Source: Peptococcaceae bacterium (GTDB lineage Bacteria > Bacillota > Desulfitobacteriia > Desulfitobacteriales > Syntrophobotulaceae). Taken from it: a stretch of 11,742 bases of DNA. Of this stretch, positions 1 to 7,436 are shown piece by piece. The first letter of the stretch is position 1; each line of letters starts with the position of its first letter. The translations under genes and the position numbers were made by a program. The notes beneath the pieces were generated by a model. That model did no database searches and was not told the origin of the DNA. It saw only the letters and a program-made list of their open reading frames with translations. Location of the stretch: the NCBI GenBank assembly GCA_012523535.1, contig JAAYII010000287.1, positions 1 through 11,742 of the forward strand. The letters run 5' to 3'.

Positions 1-439
1 GAACACAAAACCAGTAGCCAAAGGTGTTAGCAATACAACCATAAGAACCGAATTGAACAAAAAAAACTTTTGTATGCATCAAATGATGATAATCGTTAGT
101 CCAAACCAAAACATTAGTCACTAAAGGTATTATAAATAACAGTATAACAACAATTAATTTTAGCGGATTATTTATTACAAATGTTAGAATTAGTAACAGC
201 CAAAACACAGGCAAAAAAGCAGAACTTAAAAACTGAAAGTTATCCCAAATAAGTTTAAAATAAATGCTTGCTGTTAAGAATTCCTGTACACAAGCTATAG
301 CCCAAAAAGCACCGAGGAAAAAAATGAAGGTTAAGAGAAAAGCGCCCTTTATTCTGCTGTTTTTCAAAGCATAGAGAGCTAAAAAAGTAGTAATTAATCC
401 CGAGGCTGCTAATACCGATAAAAATATAATACTTGGCAT
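1..439 (-). CDS. N-terminal fragment of 7TM sensor protein (histidine kinase-type 7TM domain), cut by window edge
   Basis: Reading leftwards from an ATG at 437-439 gives 146 codons with no stop, running off the window. AGAAGG (minus strand, 448-453) lies 8 nt upstream of the ATG. The product is strongly hydrophobic, with about five membrane segments near residues 3-25, 33-54, 68-89, 94-113 and 128-146. Short loops carry features I associate with the HisKA_7TM sensor region: LPVFWLLL near 76-83 and LVWTNDYHH near 111-119. In that family the 7TM region is followed by PAS, histidine kinase or GGDEF modules. None is visible here because the 3' part is missing, so the output domain is unknown. The membrane character is seen directly; the family is recognition by pattern. 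The gene follows rlmH in the same direction after a gap of about 134 bp. Confidence 0.7.
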   Translation of the reverse strand, partial: MPSIIFLSVLAASGLITTFLALYALKNSRIKGAFLLTFIFFLGAFWAIACVQEFLTASIYFKLIWDNFQFLSSAFLPVFWLLLILTFVINNPLKLIVVILLFIIPLVTNVLVWTNDYHHLMHTKVFFVQFGSYGCIANTFGYWFCV

Positions 440-473
440 GATTATAACCTTCTCTAAAAATTGTATAAAATTT

Positions 474-479
474 ATTATA
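474..479 (-). promoter_or_regulatory. Possible -10 element for the 7TM sensor gene
   Basis: The minus strand reads TATAAT here, about 35 nt upstream of the ATG at 439. No good -35 hexamer lies 16-18 bp further upstream; the best candidate is AAGTTT. In such AT-rich DNA a lone TATAAT is weak evidence, so this is tentative. Confidence 0.3.
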
Positions 480-554
480 TTAGTATGGTTTTAAAAAAAC
501 TTCGACGCAGCAAATCCAAATCCTGCATTTAAACCGAGTGTTCAAATTTTCATT

Positions 555-583
555 TCATTTATGAATTGTTATCTCATTTATGA
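555..583. repeat. Two copies of palindromic TCATTTATGA, 19 bp apart
   Basis: TCATTTATGA occurs at 555-564 and again at 574-583. Each copy is itself a dyad (TCAT-TT-ATGA), and the left copy extends by one base pair to TTCAT-TT-ATGAA. The 19-bp offset is close to two helical turns. The right copy contains the stop codon of rlmH, so part of its sequence is constrained by coding. It could be a binding site, a weak processing hairpin or chance. Confidence 0.4.
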
Positions 584-1053
584 TAAGTCTCACCTTGATT
601 TATTTTACAGGCCCTATATATTTGTTCCAACAGCATTAACCTGAAAAGTTGATGAGGAAAAGTCAACTTAGAAAAACTCCAACAAAAGTCCGCCCTCTTT
701 AAGACTTGATCCGAAACTCCCATTGAACCGCCGACAATTAAAGCTATTCTGCTTTGTCCTTTAAGGGATCTTTCGGCCAAAATATCGGCAAATTCTTGCG
801 AAGATAGCTCCTTTCCTCTTACATCCAATAAAATCAGGTAGTCCTGTTCTCCCACATATCTTAGCAGTCTTTCCCCCTCTTTTTGTTTGGCTTTCTCAAT
901 TTCCGCTCGGGAATATCTTTCAGGACAAGGCTCATCATCAACTTCAATTATTTGTAATTTTACATATCCTTCTAATCTCTTGCTGTATTCTTTAATCCCT
1001 TCTTTTATGTATTTTTCTTTAATCTTGCCAACCGTAAGAAGTTTAATCTGCAT
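574..1053 (-). CDS. rlmH: 23S rRNA (pseudouridine1915-N3)-methyltransferase RlmH
   Basis: RlmH is a SPOUT-class, SAM-dependent enzyme that methylates N3 of pseudouridine 1915 in helix 69 of 23S rRNA on assembled ribosomes. The start MQIKLLTVGK gives 159 aa, the usual family length. Visible family motifs are LLDVRGK (75-81), the SAM-site glycines in VGGSMGV (107-113), the block SKLTFPHQLFRLMLLEQIY (128-146) and the terminal YHK. The knotted SAM pocket is formed by these C-terminal parts. The reading frame is open upstream to 1107, but the extra 18 residues do not fit the family. GGAG on the minus strand lies about 10 nt before an ATG at 1056 and 13 nt before the ATG at 1053, so either of these adjacent ATGs may be used. 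Its divergent neighbour is the spore protein gene. In other Firmicutes rlmH lies near walJ and htrC. Confidence 0.95.
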   Translation of the reverse strand: MQIKLLTVGKIKEKYIKEGIKEYSKRLEGYVKLQIIEVDDEPCPERYSRAEIEKAKQKEGERLLRYVGEQDYLILLDVRGKELSSQEFADILAERSLKGQSRIALIVGGSMGVSDQVLKRADFCWSFSKLTFPHQLFRLMLLEQIYRACKINQGETYHK

Positions 1054-1235
1054 CATTTGAAAAAATCTCCATAACTTATTTAGAATACGATCAATCAGAA
1101 TGGGCAATTTTATTTAAAAAATTGATTAAAAAGCGGTTATATTATCTATTTAAATATTGGCATTGAACTTAAGTAAATATTGCTATGAAACATATTTATT
1201 TTCAAGTTAATAATATTATCGGAGGTGAAAAACAA

Positions 1236-1463
1236 ATGGGCAGAACAAGCAATGAAAAAAAGAAATTATTGCAACAATTAAAAATGGAAGCTGCTGCGGA
1301 AATTGGCCGCCTTGATTTTGTCCGGGAAAATAACGACCATTATAAAGGTAATGTTACAGCTCGGCAAAACGGTTTGGAAGGCGGACCAATAGGCGGCCGA
1401 ATGGTCCAAAAAATGGTTGCCTATGCCCAACAGCAAATGATGCAAAAAGGCGGCCTTATATAA
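1236..1463 (+). CDS. Small acid-soluble spore protein, alpha/beta type
   Basis: This 75-residue protein fits the alpha/beta SASP family, which coats DNA in the dormant spore, protects it from UV and is degraded at germination by the protease GPR. The conserved second half is clear: GNVTARQNGLEGG (38-50), GGRMVQKMVAYAQQQM (53-68). The start is set by a near-perfect GGAGGTG at 1221-1227, 8 nt before ATG 1236. An in-frame ATG at 1185 has no such site and would add 17 unrelated residues. The segment KMEAAAEIG (17-24 region) occupies the place of the usual GPR cleavage motif E-(I/F)-A-x-E, but the residue after the first Glu is Ala. It is the only plus-strand protein gene in the window. Expression in the forespore under sigma-G is expected for the family, though I could not find a convincing sigma-G promoter. 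Confidence 0.92.
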   Translation: MGRTSNEKKKLLQQLKMEAAAEIGRLDFVRENNDHYKGNVTARQNGLEGGPIGGRMVQKMVAYAQQQMMQKGGLI

Positions 1464-1499
1464 TATACTATACAGATATAATATTTGGTTATTTATCCA

Positions 1500-1536
1500 A
1501 AACAATTGGCGTGACAATTCATCACGCCAATTGTTT
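1500..1536. terminator. Perfect 15-bp hairpin between convergent SASP and activase genes
   Basis: The arms at 1500-1514 and 1522-1536 (core CAATTGGCGTGA / TCACGCCAATTG) pair perfectly around a 7-nt loop. On the plus strand the stem is preceded by A residues and ends in GTTT. On the minus strand it ends in GTTTT. The U-tracts are short, but the stem is strong and sits 36 bp after the SASP stop and 64 bp past the activase stop, so it probably serves both convergent transcripts. Confidence 0.75.
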
Positions 1537-1600
1537 ACTCGGTCTTAAATCTGATTTTCTGCTTAAATCATTTGTAAATACTAAATTATTTGCAACAAAT

Positions 1601-4600
1601 CTATTTGGCGATAATTTGATCTGACTTACTATAGCTTCCTTCAACCACATTATTTTGCTCTCTATTTAATGGTTGTTCCATATTTTTAAAAGCTACAGAA
1701 AGCATAAGTTTAATTCTATTAACCTGATTGACTTGGCTGGCTCCGGGGTCATAATCGATGGGTACAATATTAGCCTGGGGATAATGCTTTCTGATTTCCC
1801 GTACCATCCCTTTACCGGTAATATGGTTTGGTAAGCAAGCAAAGGGTTGGAGACAAGCAATATTATTAACTCCGCTCTCAATTAATTCCAGCATTTCCGC
1901 CGTTAAAAACCAACCTTCTCCGGTCTGATGTCCCAAATACATTATTTTTTTGGCTAAAGCAGCTAAATGATAGATAGATGCCGGAGGATCAAACCTTTTA
2001 CTTTTACGCAGTCTCTTCTTCATATAACGCCTATAACTTTCTATGCGCCATATTACATATCGAGCAATCAGATTGGCCTTAAAGCTTCCCGACAGCTTTT
2101 CCCAGGCATAAATAGAGTTATAGGCGCAGTAAAGAAAGAAATCTATTAAATCGGGCATTACAGCCTCGGCACCTTCTTTTTCCAAGATGTCGACAATATA
2201 GTTGTTGGCGAAAGGATGGAACTTAACAAGGATTTCCCCAACAACCCCTACTTTTGGTTTCTTAATTGGCAAAAGCTCCATGTTGTCAAAATCTTCAATA
2301 ATCAAACGGATATTACGACGAAATTCACGTTTGTTCATGTTCGCAAGATTCGGTTTTACATTTTGAAGCCATTTGTTTAATAGAGCATTGGTTTCTCCTT
2401 TGTTCTTCTCATAGGGTCTGCATGTATTGGTCAGCCTCATAAGCAAATCGCCATAAACCATTGCCATAAGGGCACGTTTTACCATGCGCAATGTCAATTT
2501 AAACCCCGGATTTTTTTCCAAACCCACAGTATTAAGGGAAACAACAGGGATATGTGCCATCCCGGCATCCTTAAGGGCTTTGCGAATAAAACCAATATAA
2601 TTGCTGGCCCGACAACCTCCTCCCGTTTGAGTCATGATCACAGCTGTTCGGTTAAGATCATAACGACCTGATTTAAGGGCTGTCATGATTTGTCCCACAA
2701 CAATAATTGACGGGTAACAAGCATCATTGTGAACATGCTTTAACCCTTCTTCAATAACTTTCGGCTCCACATCCGGCAAAATTTCAATTTTGTAACCTTC
2801 CAAACGGGCGGCCTCTTCAACCAATTCAAATTGGATAGGTGCCATTTGAGGCGATAAAAGAGTATATTCTTCTCTCATTTTTTCCGTAAAAACTACTCGT
2901 TGTGGACGATCATAAAGTTTCTGAGGAACAATATTTTTCTTTTCTCTTTCCAGCATGGCAGCCAGAAGTGAATGAATACGAATACGGGCAGCGCCCAAAT
3001 TATTAATCTCATCTATCTTAATCAAGGTATAGGTCTTCCTATACTGCTGTAAAATTTCGTGTACTTGGTCCGTTGTGACTGCGTCCAACCCGCAACCGAA
3101 AGAATTAAGCTGTACCAGTTCCAGATCTTTTCTGGTTGCCACAAAACTGGCCGCAGCATAAAGTCTGGAATGATATACCCACTGATCCAAGACCCTTAAA
3201 GGTCTTTCTACTTTTCCAAGGTGAGCAATTGAATCCTCCGTTAATACGGCCAATCCCAATCCGGCCACCATTTCCGGAATACCATGATTGATTTCCGGGT
3301 CTAAGTGATAAGGCCTTCCGGCTAACACAATACCTTTACGGCCTGTTTTTTCCAGATAGGCTAATACTTCCTCTCCTTTAGCCCGGATTTCGCGGCGCAC
3401 TTTTTCTCTTTCAGCAGAGGCTTTATCAACTGCTCGGGAAATCTCTTGCTTCGATATTTTAAAATCGGCCAATTCCTCATGCAACCTGGTTTTTAAACGT
3501 TCCAGATTATCCATGGGTAGAAAAGGGAAAATAAACTTAATGTTCTTTTTTCCGAGATCCTCCACGTTGGCATGAATGGCCTCAGGATAAGAGGTAACAA
3601 TTGGGCAGTTATAATTATTGGTAGCCCCCGGCTGTTCTTTTTTATCCCTGGGCAAACAAGGATAAAATATCACCTTAATTCCTCTGTTTATTAAATCCTG
3701 AATATGACCGTTAGCAAGCTTGGCAGGATAGCAAAGGGACTCTGAGGGCACGGTCTCCATCCCAAGTTCAAAAATTTTTTTAGAAGAGCGGCTTGACAAA
3801 ACCACCCGAAAACTTAGTTCAGTAAAGAAAGTAAACCAAAAGGGATAATGTTCATACATGTTTAAAGCTCTGGGAATCCCAATTTCTCCGCGTTTGGCTT
3901 CCTTTTTGCTTAAAGGTTTATAATTAAACAGGAGCTTATATTTATAGTCAAAAAGGTTTGGGATATCGCTTTTTGTTTTCTCGATTCCTGCCCCTCTTTC
4001 GCAACGGTTACCGGTAAGAAATTCCCGGCCATCAGAGAATCTATTGACAGTCAGCAGGCAATTGTTACCGCATAGTCCACAATGACGCGTACTTATCTCA
4101 GATTTAAAGTCTTCGAGATCTTGCTCCCCAAGCAAAGTGGATCTTCTGGCGGGGTTATATTTGTCTCGGGCAATCAAAGCAGCTCCGAAAGCACCCATTA
4201 TCCCGGCAATATCAGGCCGGATTACTTCCCTTCCTGTTACCAGCTCAAAACTGCGCAAAACGGCATCATTGTTGAAAGTCCCTCCCTGGACAACAACTTT
4301 TTCTCCAACTTCAGAAGAATTATGCAACCTTATTACTTTATATAAAGCATTCTTAACCACTGAATAGGCAATACCGGCGGCTATACTGCCAATGTCTGCC
4401 CCTTCTTTCTGTACTTGCTTGATTTTGGAATTCATAAACACTGTACAACGGGTTCCTAAATCAACCGGGGTTTTGGATAATAAACCTCTCTGCACAAATT
4501 CGTCTAGCGATAGTCCTAGGGATTGGGCTAAAGTCTCAATAAATGATCCGCAACCGGAGGAACAAGCCTCATTAAGCATAATATTATTGATAACTCCGTC

Positions 4601-5893
4601 TCGGATCATCATACATTTCATATCCTGGCCGCCAATATCTAAAATAAAATCCACTCCCGGCAAAAAATATTCCGCACCTTTATGATGGGCCACTGTTTCA
4701 ATTTCACCATAATCCACTTTAAGAGCAGCCTTTAACAGTGCTTCCCCATAACCTGTTACCACGGAGCAACCTATCCAAGCCTTCTCAGGTAAAGCACGAT
4801 ATAGTTGCCGCAATGCTTTTATGGTTGAATTTAAAGGACTACCTCCATTACTACCATAGTGGGAATATAGAAGATTACCCTCTTGGTCAATTAATGCCAG
4901 CTTAGTTGTAGTTGAACCGGCGTCAATCCCCAAAAAACAAGGACCTTCCATCTTGCTAAGCGGTCTGCGAGGCACAGACTTAAGACTATGTCTTTTTCGA
5001 AATTGCTGATACTCTTCTTCACTGTTGAATAAAGGCTGCAAGATTGTAGTGGCCGAGGTAGAATTGTGTAAATTAGGAATTTTATCATAAATCTTTTGAA
5101 AATTTATTGCTTCATCACTTTTAGAAGCCAAAGCAGCACCAATAGCCACAAAGAATTGACCATTCTCGGGTGCAATTACCGAATCTGACCCTAATTGCAA
5201 AGTTTCAATAAAGCGCTGGCGGAGCTCGGATAAGAAGGAAAGAGGTCCTCCTAAAAAGGCAACTTTGCCCCGAATTGGTTTACCACAAGCCAGCCCGGCA
5301 ATAGTCTGGTTAACTACTGCCTGAAAAATGGAAGCAGCAATATCCTCTTTTGCCGCGCCTTCGTTCAGTAAAGGCTGAATATCGGTTTTGGCAAACACAC
5401 CACAACGGGAAGCTATAGGATAAATCACCCGATAATTTTTAGCCAATTCGTTAAGCCCGGCGGCATCGGTTTTTAATAAAATTGCCATTTGATCAATAAA
5501 GGCACCTGTTCCTCCTGCACAAGTTCCATTCATTCTTAATTCGGGCGAATCCCCAAAATAGGTGATTTTGGCATCTTCGCCTCCCAGCTCAATTGCAACA
5601 TCCGTTTCCGGAATAAAACGTTGCACAGCTTGGCTTGAAGCAATTACTTCTTGAATAAATTTAACACCAAGCTGTTCCGAGGTTGCCATACCACTGGATC
5701 CAGTAACATTCATAGTTACTTTGGCATTTCTAAACTGAACAAATAGTTTTTGTAGGAGATTGCTAACAGTATGCTGAACATCAGAATAATGCCTTTGGTA
5801 ATGACTGAAAACGAGATTGTCATTGTCATCCAATATGGCAATTTTTACTGTTGTAGAACCAACATCCAATCCAATATGCAAGATTTTTTCCAT
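1601..5893 (-). CDS. Giant 2-hydroxyacyl-CoA dehydratase-type activase fusion (tandem BadF/HgdC ATPase domains + DUF2229 + HgdB-like C-terminus)
   Basis: 1430 aa, cytoplasmic. Domain 1 (about 5-258) and domain 2 (about 319-575) are each ASKHA-type ATPases of the BcrA/BadF/HgdC family. They show phosphate loops LDVGSTTVK (9-17) and IDAGSTTTK (323-331), GGEDAK (104-109) and GGQDMK (421-426), and glycine motifs LGGPLSF and QGGTFNN. Iron-sulfur cysteines are C125 and C164 in domain 1 and C444 and C483 in domain 2. Next comes a cysteine cluster (C605, C608, C612, C631), then a DUF2229-like region (about 671-890; IGIPRALNMYE, CYPAK, YPCLPR) and a long C-terminal region with HNDACYP (C1059), GGGCR (C1094) and CLQPFACLP (C1347, C1353). 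In characterised HgdC homodimers, ATP hydrolysis drives low-potential electron transfer to a dehydratase or reductase. The substrate is unknown here, and no separate dehydratase subunit gene is present. The start is ATG 5893 with AAGGAG 8 nt upstream. The architecture resembles long clostridial proteins annotated as CoA-substrate-specific enzyme activases. Confidence 0.9.
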   Translation of the reverse strand: MEKILHIGLDVGSTTVKIAILDDNDNLVFSHYQRHYSDVQHTVSNLLQKLFVQFRNAKVTMNVTGSSGMATSEQLGVKFIQEVIASSQAVQRFIPETDVAIELGGEDAKITYFGDSPELRMNGTCAGGTGAFIDQMAILLKTDAAGLNELAKNYRVIYPIASRCGVFAKTDIQPLLNEGAAKEDIAASIFQAVVNQTIAGLACGKPIRGKVAFLGGPLSFLSELRQRFIETLQLGSDSVIAPENGQFFVAIGAALASKSDEAINFQKIYDKIPNLHNSTSATTILQPLFNSEEEYQQFRKRHSLKSVPRRPLSKMEGPCFLGIDAGSTTTKLALIDQEGNLLYSHYGSNGGSPLNSTIKALRQLYRALPEKAWIGCSVVTGYGEALLKAALKVDYGEIETVAHHKGAEYFLPGVDFILDIGGQDMKCMMIRDGVINNIMLNEACSSGCGSFIETLAQSLGLSLDEFVQRGLLSKTPVDLGTRCTVFMNSKIKQVQKEGADIGSIAAGIAYSVVKNALYKVIRLHNSSEVGEKVVVQGGTFNNDAVLRSFELVTGREVIRPDIAGIMGAFGAALIARDKYNPARRSTLLGEQDLEDFKSEISTRHCGLCGNNCLLTVNRFSDGREFLTGNRCERGAGIEKTKSDIPNLFDYKYKLLFNYKPLSKKEAKRGEIGIPRALNMYEHYPFWFTFFTELSFRVVLSSRSSKKIFELGMETVPSESLCYPAKLANGHIQDLINRGIKVIFYPCLPRDKKEQPGATNNYNCPIVTSYPEAIHANVEDLGKKNIKFIFPFLPMDNLERLKTRLHEELADFKISKQEISRAVDKASAEREKVRREIRAKGEEVLAYLEKTGRKGIVLAGRPYHLDPEINHGIPEMVAGLGLAVLTEDSIAHLGKVERPLRVLDQWVYHSRLYAAASFVATRKDLELVQLNSFGCGLDAVTTDQVHEILQQYRKTYTLIKIDEINNLGAARIRIHSLLAAMLEREKKNIVPQKLYDRPQRVVFTEKMREEYTLLSPQMAPIQFELVEEAARLEGYKIEILPDVEPKVIEEGLKHVHNDACYPSIIVVGQIMTALKSGRYDLNRTAVIMTQTGGGCRASNYIGFIRKALKDAGMAHIPVVSLNTVGLEKNPGFKLTLRMVKRALMAMVYGDLLMRLTNTCRPYEKNKGETNALLNKWLQNVKPNLANMNKREFRRNIRLIIEDFDNMELLPIKKPKVGVVGEILVKFHPFANNYIVDILEKEGAEAVMPDLIDFFLYCAYNSIYAWEKLSGSFKANLIARYVIWRIESYRRYMKKRLRKSKRFDPPASIYHLAALAKKIMYLGHQTGEGWFLTAEMLELIESGVNNIACLQPFACLPNHITGKGMVREIRKHYPQANIVPIDYDPGASQVNQVNRIKLMLSVAFKNMEQPLNREQNNVVEGSYSKSDQIIAK

Positions 5894-5911
5894 TTATTTT
5901 TCTCCTTTGTT

Positions 5912-5965
5912 AGAGAAATAAGTTCTCTCTTATAAATTAAATATAAGCGACAGGTTGTCTCTGTC
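5912..5965 (-). promoter_or_regulatory. Activase 5' leader with three consecutive perfect dyads
   Basis: Between the putative -10 and the Shine-Dalgarno, three inverted repeats follow one another: GACAG-N7-CTGTC (5949-5965), CTTATA-N7-TATAAG (5929-5947) and AGAGAA-N5-TTCTCT (5912-5928). They nearly abut, and the last ends a few bases before AAGGAG. They could form three RNA hairpins in the leader or be tandem protein-binding sites. I do not recognise a known riboswitch or the operator of a named regulator. Confidence 0.45.
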
Positions 5966-5974
5966 CTAATTATT

Positions 5975-5980
5975 ATTATA
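5975..5980 (-). promoter_or_regulatory. Putative -10 element of the activase promoter
   Basis: A minus-strand TATAAT lies about 82 nt upstream of the activase ATG, just ahead of the three leader dyads. The hexamer 17 bp further upstream is GAGTCA, a poor -35, so the promoter may need an activator or may lie elsewhere. The htrA terminator upstream supports an independent promoter somewhere in this gap. Confidence 0.4.
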
Positions 5981-5984
5981 TACT

Positions 5985-6146
5985 TCAACAGAAAGTCTGA
6001 CTCTTATTTGCAACAACAAAGCAATCATCTTTTAAATCTTTAATAGTTTATAATTTTATATTTATTTTAAACTAAAATGCAATTTTAGTTAATAGCTCCA
6101 ATATAATTATATAGTATAACATTTTACTAATTATTTGTTTGATGTT
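5985..6146. other. AT-rich intergenic remainder with a 9-bp perfect dyad at 6070-6090
   Basis: This is the rest of the 325-bp gap between htrA and the activase gene. I see no credible coding sequence in it. The one structured element is an inverted repeat with arms AACTAAAAT (6070-6078) and ATTTTAGTT (6082-6090) around a 3-nt centre. It has no U-tract suited to termination, so an operator or chance are the alternatives. Confidence 0.4.
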
Positions 6147-6184
6147 AAAAAATCCCATTAAAATTGATTTAATAGGATTTTTTT
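6147..6184 (-). terminator. Intrinsic terminator downstream of htrA
   Basis: On the minus strand a hairpin pairs AATCCTATTAAA with TTTAATGGGATT (one G-U pair, 4-nt loop) and is followed by a run of six T. It begins about 35 bp after the htrA stop codon. The plus strand also ends in seven T, so the element could act in both directions, but only htrA has an obvious transcript entering it. Confidence 0.8.
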
Positions 6185-6218
6185 AAGCTATCCAATAAAT
6201 TATTTAACTATTTACTTC

Positions 6219-7400
6219 TTACTGCGACCTAATCTCTCCCAGTTTTACATTCACCGTTTTTGTGTCGCCATCGCGATAAAAAGTTACTTTAACCGTATCC
6301 CCGGGTTTATATTTAAAAAGCTGGTGTGTTAATTCCAAAGAATTGGTGATAACAACATCATTAATAGCAGTTATAATATCTCCCGGACGCAATCCGGCTT
6401 TATGAGCAGCCCCACCCGGCACAACCTCCGAAATATAAGTGCCTGCAGGCAATCCTCGGTAAGTAGCATACTCAGATGTATAACGAGTATTAATTTTAAC
6501 TTCAAGAGCAGGATGACTGACATATCCTTTTTCAATAATTTGTTGAATAACAGGCAAAGCATCACTAATAGGGATCGCAAATCCCATACCTTCAAAACCA
6601 GGAAAGTTATATTTTGCCGAGTTAATTCCTATAACCTGTCCGCTGTAATTAACCAAGGGGCCGCCGCTATTGCCGGGGTTAATAGCAGCATCTGTTTGAA
6701 TAAGACTGAAACTGGCCTCACCTTCAATACTTAAAAACCTATCGGTAGCTGATACTACTCCGGCTGTCACCGTACGGGCAAAAGCCTCGCCACCCGGATT
6801 GCCAATAGCCACCACAGGTTGACCAACTTCTAAAACATCTGAATCTCCTAGTTGGACTTCAGTCAAATTATGCGTATCTTCAATTTTTATCACAGCCAAA
6901 TCTGTTCTCGGATCTCCTCCTACTAATGTTGCCGGTACATTTCGGCCATCGGCTAAAGAAACCATAATTTTTTCCGCGCCCGCTATAACATGATTATTCG
7001 TTACTATATAACCGTGCTGAGCAGAAATAATAAAACCAGAACCACTGCTAACTTCCGCCAGTCCAGTAGAAGTACCGAAAAAATTCCCCCGGTATTGGAA
7101 GTTGGCCACCCCTACAACTGCAGGCCCAACTGTTTTGGCAATATCGACTACCGGAGATTTTTCGCTGCTGGGGGCTGAAGTCAACGGAGGTGTCTCTCCC
7201 TGACGAATGATTACTTTATCTCCACCATCCGAATTATCGGCTTGGGTATATAATTGTGGATAAACTTTAGGAGCAAGAGCAACAGCAATCAATCCTCCCA
7301 ATAGAGCACAAAAAACGGCCAGGATTACAGTTGATATAATCCTAGGTTTGCGTTCATATGAACGGTTATAATCATTATAATAATCACGATCAAAATCCAT
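6219..7400 (-). CDS. htrA: HtrA/DegP-type membrane-anchored serine protease with PDZ domain
   Basis: An HtrA-family protease (trypsin fold plus one PDZ), expected to degrade or refold damaged exported proteins at the outer face of the membrane. Residues below are numbered from the TTG at 7406. A short Tyr/Asp/Arg-rich cytoplasmic tail precedes one transmembrane anchor (about 23-45) and a low-complexity linker to about 85. The catalytic triad is H139 (TNNHV), D169 (TDLAVIKI) and S247 (GNSGGP). The PDZ domain spans about 299-390 (AGLRPGDIITAIN). From ATG 7400 the protein is 393 aa, typical for B. subtilis HtrA/HtrB/HtrC-like proteases. GGGAGG at 7412-7417 is 11 nt from ATG 7400 and 5 nt from an in-frame TTG at 7406, so the exact start is uncertain. 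It lies 36 bp behind walJ, the position of htrC in B. subtilis. Confidence 0.93.
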   Translation of the reverse strand: MDFDRDYYNDYNRSYERKPRIISTVILAVFCALLGGLIAVALAPKVYPQLYTQADNSDGGDKVIIRQGETPPLTSAPSSEKSPVVDIAKTVGPAVVGVANFQYRGNFFGTSTGLAEVSSGSGFIISAQHGYIVTNNHVIAGAEKIMVSLADGRNVPATLVGGDPRTDLAVIKIEDTHNLTEVQLGDSDVLEVGQPVVAIGNPGGEAFARTVTAGVVSATDRFLSIEGEASFSLIQTDAAINPGNSGGPLVNYSGQVIGINSAKYNFPGFEGMGFAIPISDALPVIQQIIEKGYVSHPALEVKINTRYTSEYATYRGLPAGTYISEVVPGGAAHKAGLRPGDIITAINDVVITNSLELTHQLFKYKPGDTVKVTFYRDGDTKTVNVKLGEIRSQ

Positions 7401-7436
7401 GTTCAATCATGCCTCCCATGGAATGTTATTCACCTC

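Noticed and set aside
1054..1107. N-terminal extension of RlmH to 1107
   Set aside because: The extra residues do not match RlmH, whose normal 159-aa form starts at 1053, and GGAG lies inside the extension near the adjacent ATGs.
1140..1225. Sigma-G promoter for the SASP gene
   Set aside because: CATATTT at 1191 is near the -10 consensus, but no matching -35 occurs at 17-18 bp, so I do not call it.
1185..1235. In-frame ATG at 1185 as start of the SASP
   Set aside because: It lacks a Shine-Dalgarno and adds residues foreign to the family; GGAGGTG clearly marks ATG 1236.
1278..1517. Minus-strand frame opposite the SASP gene
   Set aside because: It runs antisense through a clear SASP gene and into the terminator, with no ribosome site.
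4082..4685. Plus-strand frames of 76-97 codons opposite the activase gene
   Set aside because: They lie wholly inside the well-supported activase coding sequence, lack ribosome sites and resemble no family.
6142..6186. Small plus-strand frame ATG to TAA of 14 codons
   Set aside because: It coincides with the htrA terminator hairpin and has no ribosome binding site.
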